A stretch of 7,221 nucleotides of DNA from NCBI GenBank assembly GCA_017538635.1, contig JAFYIM010000422.1, positions 1-7,221 of the forward strand, given 5' to 3'. Numbering within the stretch: position 1 is the first letter of the stretch; each line of letters opens with the position of its first letter. The translations under genes were made by a program, and so were the position numbers. Under the pieces are notes generated by a model. That model saw only the letters and a list, made by a program, of their open reading frames with translations, was not told where the DNA came from and searched no databases. This document shows positions 1-4,382 of this stretch, in pieces. The stretch is from a bacterium. Lineage in GTDB: Bacteria > UBA3054.

Positions 1-3000
1 ACAAACATCACAACACTCTGTACGTCACCATCAACGGCGTGACTGAAGAACTGAATGTGCCCGGCGGTCAGGAAAATGACTCCGACATCTTCAGTACCTT
101 CCGTTACTTCTTCTGGGGCGGCGGTCTGAGCGTCTCCATCGACAGCTTCAAGCTGGTGTATATGTGCGACGGCCCGGCCAACGACTATCTGGCTCGCGCC
201 AAAGAGTACACGCCCGGCACCACGGTCGTCGGCAACAACGAATACGCCCGCGTCGAATCCGGCGAGAGCACCGATGAGCTGAACTCCATCTGGTACACCT
301 TCAAGGCTGAAAACAACATGGGCCTCGAAGTTACCACCGCCGGCACTTGGGATGAATTCGCCAACGACACCATGATGGGCGTCTTCTCCGCTGAAACGGC
401 CACCCCGACCTTCGAAGAACTGACGGAAGTCGTTCCTCTGACCGACACCGGCAGAGACGAGACCTTCAAGTTCGCGAAAGAAGAAGGCAAGTACTACTTC
501 ATCGTCATCGGCTCCTATGAAGGCGCCGGCGGCGTGAAGCTGAGCTCCGAAGACATCTACATTGGCGACCTCTACGTCGCTCCGGGCGCCACTGGCAGTG
601 GTCAGTCCGAAGACGATCCTATGGGCAGCGTTTCCGAAGCTATGGACGCCATTGCTCCGGGCTACACCGTGAAGCTCGCTCCCGGCGAATACAGCATCGC
701 TGACAACTTCAACCAGATCGACGCTTGGGGCGCTGGCATGACCATCCTCTGCTACAAGGCCGAGAACGTCACCTTGCAGGGCGCTGGTCCTGACAAGACC
801 AAGATCGTGGCTCCCGAAGGCTACGTCGGCGTCCGTATGGAACGCAACGGCGCTTCTCTCCGCGACCTGACCATCGAAGCTCATGGCGAACAACACTTCG
901 TCAATCACTACAACTGGCACATGAACGGCGCTCTCTGCGCTTGCAACTGCTCCGGCATGAGCGTCAGCAACGTCGCCATCGTCAGCGAAGCTGGCACCGA
1001 CGGCGGCGCGCTCCGTCCGTTCCCCACCTACAGCGTCACTGACTTCACCGTCACCAGAGTTGCTGTCGATGCCCCGAACTGCGGATGCCCTGTCTTCTTC
1101 GACAAGGTCAAAGACGTCACGGTCAGCTATCTGACTGTCAACGCCAAGAACGTCGCTAACAACCCGGCTATCTACTGCGGCAACTGGCCCTGGGGCGCCA
1201 ACGAAGGCCTGACCTTCAACAATGTCCTCCTGGCCAACGCTTATATGCCGTTCACCGTGGAAATCGATGAAGAAGTCTTCATCTACAATTCCATCTACTA
1301 CAACTGCCCGAATGACAGCAACTTCAACGAAGACGCTGACGTCGTCGAAGAAGGCTGCGTGTCCTATGAAGAAGGCGATCATGATCCTGGCTTCGAAACC
1401 CTCGAAGGCTTCGTCCTGACCTCCACTTCTTCCACCTACAAGAACGTTGGTTGGCGCACCGTGGCTGGCCCCGAAAACGACAACCTGGCTGATGCCATCG
1501 ATGTCGGCGAAGGCGCCACTGTCGGCGACAATACCCTCGCTACTGTTGAAGAAGGCGAAAACGAAGCTCACAAAGCCTCCGTTTGGTACACCTTCACTCC
1601 GTCCGAAGACGGCACCTTCCGCATCAGCGACGTTGGTTCTCACGCCGTCTCCGGTTACGACGCCATGCTGAGCATCTACACCGTGGAAGGCGAGGAAGTC
1701 TCCTTCGCCACCCTGAGCGCTATCGTTGAATCTCAGGACACCGCCACGGACGAGACCTATGATCTGAAAGCCACCGCCGGCACGACCTACTACATCTGCT
1801 GGGACGGCTATGAAGGCTCTCAGGGCGAATTCACCATGACCATCACCAAACTGCATGATGGTCCGTGGTACGTCGCTCCGGGCGCCACCGGCACCGGTTA
1901 TTCCGAAGATGATCCTACGGGCGACCTGATCTTCGCTATGGAGAACGTGGTTCCCGGCCAGACCGTCAACCTCGCCGCTGGTGAATACAGCATTGCTGAA
2001 TTCTACAACCAGACCGACATCTGGGGCGCTGGCATGACCGCTCTGTGCTTCAAGGCCACCGACGTCACCCTGAAGGGCGCTGGCCCCGACAAGACCATCT
2101 TCACGGTTCCTGCCGGCTACGTTGGTATCCGTATGGAACGCGACGGCGCTTCCGTCCAGGATCTGACCGTCAAGGCCTATCGTCCTGAAAATATGCCCTA
2201 CCACTACAACTGGCATATGCAGGGCGCCATCTGCGCTTGCAACTGCGCCGGCATGAGCATCAAGAACGTCGCTATCTACAGCGAACAGAAGACCGGCGAG
2301 ATCCGTCCGTTCGCCGTTTACAGCGTCACCGACTTTACCGTCGATAAACTGGGCGTCGAGGCTCCTTACTGCGCCAGCCCCTGCTTCTTCGACAAGGTCA
2401 AAGACGTTACGGTCAACAACCTGACCGTCAGCGGCGCCAATGAAGACCAGAATCCTGCTGTGTACTGCGGCAACTGGCCGTGGGGCGTCAACGAAGGCCT
2501 GACCTTCAACAACGTCCTGCTCTGCAACACCTACTATCCGTTCACGGTTGAGATCGACGAAGAAGTCTTCATCAACGACTCCGTGTACTACAATGTCTCC
2601 GAAGAAAGCAACTTCAACGAAGATGCCGACGTCACCGAGACCAACTGCCAGTACTTCGAAGCTGGTGAAAACGATCCTGAACTCCAGGAAGTCGAAGGCT
2701 ACATCCTGACCGCTGTCAATCCGTTCTACAAGAACATTGGCTGGCACACCTACATTTCCGAGACCGCTGTCGCCACTCTGGGCTATGACCTCCAGGGCAC
2801 CGGCGCCATCGCTGTTGACGGCAACGACGGCTGCGAAGAAGTCTGGAAGAGCGAATACTTCGCTGATATGTACATCTGCGGTTCCGCGGTCGAATACGAG
2901 GGCTTCCTCTATCTCGCCAACGATCCTTCACCCAACGCCACGGTCCTCAAGATCAACGTTGAGACCGGCGATGTTGAAGAATTCTACACCGAACCCAGCT

Positions 3001-3953
3001 GGGACAACGGCGCTCCGACCATCACGGATGCCGGCTATCTCTATGTCTGCGACGAAAAGGCCAACCTCTGCAAAGTCGATCTGGCCACCAAGGAAACCGT
3101 CTGGATCACCCAGCTCGTTTCCACCGGCGACCGTCTGACCAGCAGCGCCATCAAGTTCAACGGCGGCAAAGCCTACGTGAAAGTTGCTGGCAAGGGTCTC
3201 TTCGCTGTCACCTCCGGCGGCTCCGTCGCTTGGTGCTACGAAGATTCCGACTGCAAAGACGGTTGGGGCGGCAACGGCGTCAGCTTCAGCCCCGACGGCT
3301 CTCAGGTCTACTACAAGGATGAAGGTTATGTCATCGCGGTCAACACCGCTGACGGCACCGAAGCTTGGACTGCTGAGACTGACGAAGACGACAACATGAC
3401 CTGCCGCGAACCGATCGTCGGCGCTGACGGCACGGTCTATGCCGTTGTCAGAATCGGCGGCGAAAACGGCAAAGTCATGGCCTTCAACCCCGATGGCACC
3501 TCCAAGTGGACTGCCGAGCTTTCCGAACAGACCGGCGACGATGGCGGCTTGGCCCTCAATCTGGGCGGCGACATCATCTACGCTTCCTACTCTGAAGGCG
3601 TGACCGCCATCAAGACGGAAGACGGCTCCACCATCTGGGACGCCAAGATCGGCCACGTTCGCAACTGCGTCGTCCCGATCAACGAAGGCGGCCTCTATGC
3701 CGTGACCGAAGGCGAAGACGGATCCTTCCTCGTCTTCTTGACTGACGGCACAGACGGCACCGAAGCCACCGTTGTCTGGTCCTACGAGATCGCTGACACC
3801 GAAACCAGCAACCATATGCGCCCGGTCGTTCTCGAAAACGGCGACGTGTTCTGCGGCACTCCTCAGACGATTGCTTGCGTCCGCCCCGTGGTTCCCGAAC
3901 CGGCCATCATCGGTCTGCTGGCCCTCGTTGCTCTCTTCCTCCGCAGGAAGTAA
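1..3953 (+). CDS. Giant PEP-CTERM surface protein: LamG-like end, two PPC/beta-helix modules, beta-propeller (5' partial)
   Basis: The reading frame is open from the left edge (first full codon at 3) to TAA at 3951-3953. The GTG at 39 is not the real start: codons 3-38 read KHHNTLYVTING, matching the interior of the downstream paralogue (HHWLKSVTVNG near 6210-6239), so the gene begins outside the window. Domain order is: end of a LamG/concanavalin-like sandwich (to about 170); PPC-like sandwich 1 (171-569); right-handed beta-helix 1 (570-1460); PPC-like sandwich 2 (1467-1865); beta-helix 2 (1866-2750); PQQ/BamB-like beta-propeller (about 2760-3887); PEP-CTERM sorting signal (3894-3950). The PPC-like domains carry GPxNDxLA and (I/V)WYTF; the helices open with YVAPGATG.G.SEDDP and L..GEYSIA. 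The protein is strongly acidic and contains several conserved cysteines. PEP-CTERM proteins are exported and then processed by an exosortase, so a cell-surface or extracellular-matrix location is likely. I see no recognisable catalytic site, and adhesion, scaffolding or glycan binding is inference. Codon use is highly restricted, suggesting high expression. An intrinsic terminator follows directly. Confidence 0.96.
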   Translation, partial: KHHNTLYVTINGVTEELNVPGGQENDSDIFSTFRYFFWGGGLSVSIDSFKLVYMCDGPANDYLARAKEYTPGTTVVGNNEYARVESGESTDELNSIWYTFKAENNMGLEVTTAGTWDEFANDTMMGVFSAETATPTFEELTEVVPLTDTGRDETFKFAKEEGKYYFIVIGSYEGAGGVKLSSEDIYIGDLYVAPGATGSGQSEDDPMGSVSEAMDAIAPGYTVKLAPGEYSIADNFNQIDAWGAGMTILCYKAENVTLQGAGPDKTKIVAPEGYVGVRMERNGASLRDLTIEAHGEQHFVNHYNWHMNGALCACNCSGMSVSNVAIVSEAGTDGGALRPFPTYSVTDFTVTRVAVDAPNCGCPVFFDKVKDVTVSYLTVNAKNVANNPAIYCGNWPWGANEGLTFNNVLLANAYMPFTVEIDEEVFIYNSIYYNCPNDSNFNEDADVVEEGCVSYEEGDHDPGFETLEGFVLTSTSSTYKNVGWRTVAGPENDNLADAIDVGEGATVGDNTLATVEEGENEAHKASVWYTFTPSEDGTFRISDVGSHAVSGYDAMLSIYTVEGEEVSFATLSAIVESQDTATDETYDLKATAGTTYYICWDGYEGSQGEFTMTITKLHDGPWYVAPGATGTGYSEDDPTGDLIFAMENVVPGQTVNLAAGEYSIAEFYNQTDIWGAGMTALCFKATDVTLKGAGPDKTIFTVPAGYVGIRMERDGASVQDLTVKAYRPENMPYHYNWHMQGAICACNCAGMSIKNVAIYSEQKTGEIRPFAVYSVTDFTVDKLGVEAPYCASPCFFDKVKDVTVNNLTVSGANEDQNPAVYCGNWPWGVNEGLTFNNVLLCNTYYPFTVEIDEEVFINDSVYYNVSEESNFNEDADVTETNCQYFEAGENDPELQEVEGYILTAVNPFYKNIGWHTYISETAVATLGYDLQGTGAIAVDGNDGCEEVWKSEYFADMYICGSAVEYEGFLYLANDPSPNATVLKINVETGDVEEFYTEPSWDNGAPTITDAGYLYVCDEKANLCKVDLATKETVWITQLVSTGDRLTSSAIKFNGGKAYVKVAGKGLFAVTSGGSVAWCYEDSDCKDGWGGNGVSFSPDGSQVYYKDEGYVIAVNTADGTEAWTAETDEDDNMTCREPIVGADGTVYAVVRIGGENGKVMAFNPDGTSKWTAELSEQTGDDGGLALNLGGDIIYASYSEGVTAIKTEDGSTIWDAKIGHVRNCVVPINEGGLYAVTEGEDGSFLVFLTDGTDGTEATVVWSYEIADTETSNHMRPVVLENGDVFCGTPQTIACVRPVVPEPAIIGLLALVALFLRRK
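171..1466 (+). repeat. Internal module copy 1: PPC-like domain plus beta-helix, 432 codons
   Basis: This is the first copy of an intragenic tandem duplication. It starts at GPANDYL (171) and passes through the helix start LYVAPGATG (570) to KNVGWRT (1440-1460). The equivalent landmarks in copy 2 lie 1296 bp further on (GPENDNL at 1467, YVAPGATG at 1869), and later landmarks lie 1290 bp further on, so only small indels separate the copies. Landmarks inside it are HYNWHM (906-923), CACNC (936-950), FFDKVKDVTV (1095-1124), YCGNWPWG (1173-1196) and FTVEIDEEVFI (about 1251-1283). Exact DNA matches to copy 2 include 24 bp at 1094-1117 and 24 bp at 1199-1222. Confidence 0.92.
1467..2756 (+). repeat. 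Internal module copy 2: PPC-like domain plus beta-helix
   Basis: This is the second copy of the module in the same protein. The PPC-like part has diverged more (NDNLADAIDVGEGATVGDNT, then VWYTFTPSEDGTFRIS), and it is closer to the general PPC-like pattern seen in large secreted bacterial proteins. The helix part stays close to copy 1: HYNWHM at 2202-2219, CACNC at 2232-2246, FFDKVKDVTV near 2385-2414, YCGNWPWG at 2463-2486, FTVEIDEEVFI near 2541-2573, and KNIGWHT at 2730-2750. The unequal divergence suggests stronger constraint, or more recent homogenisation, on the helix than on the sandwich. Confidence 0.92.
2760..3887 (+). other. PQQ/BamB-like beta-propeller domain of the upstream protein
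   Basis: This C-terminal region carries blade-like repeats of the pattern [G.(L/V)YAV...G....(A/V)N..DG...W]. Examples are VWKSEY, VWITQL, VAWCYE, AWTAET, KWTAEL, IWDAKI and VWSYEI, each following a glycine-rich 'DG(T/S)' turn; together they suggest about seven or eight blades. This is the PQQ_2 / outer-membrane-assembly-lipoprotein-like propeller pattern. In such large secreted proteins it is usually a binding or structural domain, not a quinoprotein enzyme, and I see no basis for assigning PQQ binding. Cysteines recur (C2832, C2877, C3048, C3069, C3234 and C3252 by approximate codon position), which is unusual for a propeller and may indicate disulfides. Confidence 0.8.
3894..3950 (+). other. 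PEP-CTERM exosortase sorting signal
   Basis: The last 19 residues read PEPAIIGLLALVALFLRRK. They give the full tripartite signal: a Pro-Glu-Pro motif, a hydrophobic transmembrane stretch of about 13 residues, and a basic RRK end at the stop codon. By family knowledge this tail is recognised by an exosortase (EpsH/XrtA-type), which cleaves near PEP and releases or anchors the protein at the surface. No exosortase gene is in the window. Confidence 0.93.
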
Positions 3954-3986
3954 GCTGCGATTAGCTAAAGCTAGCTCAAACTAGCG

Positions 3987-4022
3987 AAAAAAGGCTCCCG
4001 GCGAAAGCCGGGAGCTTTTTTT
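3987..4022 (+). terminator. Rho-independent terminator of the upstream gene
   Basis: A perfect 9-bp stem, GCTCCCGGC (3994-4002) with GCCGGGAGC (4007-4015), closes a GAAA loop (4003-4006, GNRA type). A seven-T run follows at 4016-4022 and an A6 run (3987-3992) precedes it, so the hairpin could also act on the opposite strand. It begins 34 bp after the stop codon. The bases between (3961-3985) contain small TAGCT/AGCTA and GCTAG/CTAGC inverted repeats that could form weak extra hairpins. Confidence 0.95.
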
Positions 4023-4048
4023 GCTTACGCTCGTTGGTCGCTGCGCAA

Positions 4049-4105
4049 AAGGCATGTGCCCTTGGCAAACAGGCTTCGCTAAGTTTGCTTACGGGTACAT
4101 GCCTT
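4049..4105. repeat. Imperfect palindrome 1 (intergenic)
   Basis: The left arm 4049-4070 (AAGGCATGTGCCCTTGGCAAAC at its ends) pairs with the right arm 4083-4105. AAGGCATGT/ACATGCCTT is perfect over 9 bp, CCC/GGG pairs, and GCAAAC/GTTTGC is perfect over 6 bp, around a 12-base loop (4071-4082). Looser complementarity extends outward on both sides. The sequence TTTGCTTACG occurs as a 10-bp direct repeat at 4020-4029 and 4084-4093, and GCTTCGCT occurs at 4073-4080 and 4109-4116. The element lies just downstream of the terminator and has no convincing coding potential. Confidence 0.8.
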
Positions 4106-4132
4106 CTTGCTTCGCTCCCCGCAAGTGTAGGA

Positions 4133-4229
4133 GCAAAGTGCGGCGTATACCTCTAAGTGAACTCACGGAGGACGCAAATCAAGGCAAGGCGCGCGTAGTC
4201 CGTGAACGAGGGGTATACGCCGACTTTGC
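4133..4229. repeat. Imperfect palindrome 2 (intergenic)
   Basis: The left arm 4133-4153 is nearly the reverse complement of the right arm 4208-4229: GCAAAGT / ACTTTGC at the tips, and CGGCGTATACC / GGTATACGCCG inside, with a 1-base bulge and a short GG insertion. A second, inner stem is TCACGGA (4163-4169) with TCCGTGA (4199-4205). The apical part (4170-4198) is G/C/A-rich. The arms are long enough to fold as a structured RNA or cruciform. The shape suits a REP-like or miniature interspersed repeat, but that cannot be decided from one copy. Confidence 0.82.
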
Positions 4230-4249
4230 GACGGAAACAGGAACGAGGC

Positions 4250-4278
4250 AAAACTGGAATAAGCGAATGTGGTAAAAT
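4250..4278 (+). promoter_or_regulatory. Possible extended -10 promoter for the downstream gene
   Basis: TAAAAT at 4273-4278 is preceded by TGG at 4270-4272, giving the extended -10 form TGnTAAAAT. No good TTGACA-like -35 is visible at the expected 4250-4256. Transcription from here would start near 4285 and leave a leader of about 35 bases before the gene at 4320. A strong terminator lies upstream and the gene needs its own transcription start, which makes a promoter here plausible. The call rests on the -10 match alone. Confidence 0.35.
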
Positions 4279-4319
4279 ATCAAAGGAATCAGCCTTAACC
4301 AAACGATGAAAAAATCAGC

Positions 4320-4382
4320 ATGAAACGCATTCTTTGCCTGGCCATCACGCTTGTCTTGGCTTTAAGCGCTTGGGCCGCCGCT
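4320..4382 (+). other. Sec signal peptide
   Basis: The N-terminus MKRILCLAITLVLALSAWA has a basic n-region (KR), a hydrophobic core of about 13 residues and an A-W-A / A-A-A type I signal peptidase site. The mature domain begins within a few residues (NDNFAD at 24-29). C6 lies too early in the core to be a lipobox cysteine, so a lipoprotein is unlikely. Confidence 0.88.

Noticed and set aside
39..41. GTG at 39 as the start of gene A
   Set aside because: The frame is open upstream to the window edge and those codons match the interior of the gene B protein, so the GTG is an internal Val codon.
570..2750. Pectate lyase or other polysaccharide lyase activity for the beta-helices
   Set aside because: The fold pattern fits right-handed parallel beta-helices, but I see no recognisable lyase catalytic or calcium-binding motif. 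A structural or binding role is equally possible.
2928..3815. Long minus-strand open frame (295 codons)
   Set aside because: It lies wholly opposite the propeller region of gene A. It arises from the strongly biased third-position C/G codons of that gene, and its protein shows no recognisable domain.
4020..4229. CRISPR array or insertion sequence
   Set aside because: There are no regularly spaced identical repeats with unique spacers, no transposase and no clear target-site duplication. The palindromes are imperfect and differ from each other.
4021..4275. Possible 84-codon gene between the two large genes
   Set aside because: It starts at a TTG inside the terminator T-tract, has no ribosome binding site, and coincides with the two palindromes. 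Its protein looks like translated repeat DNA.
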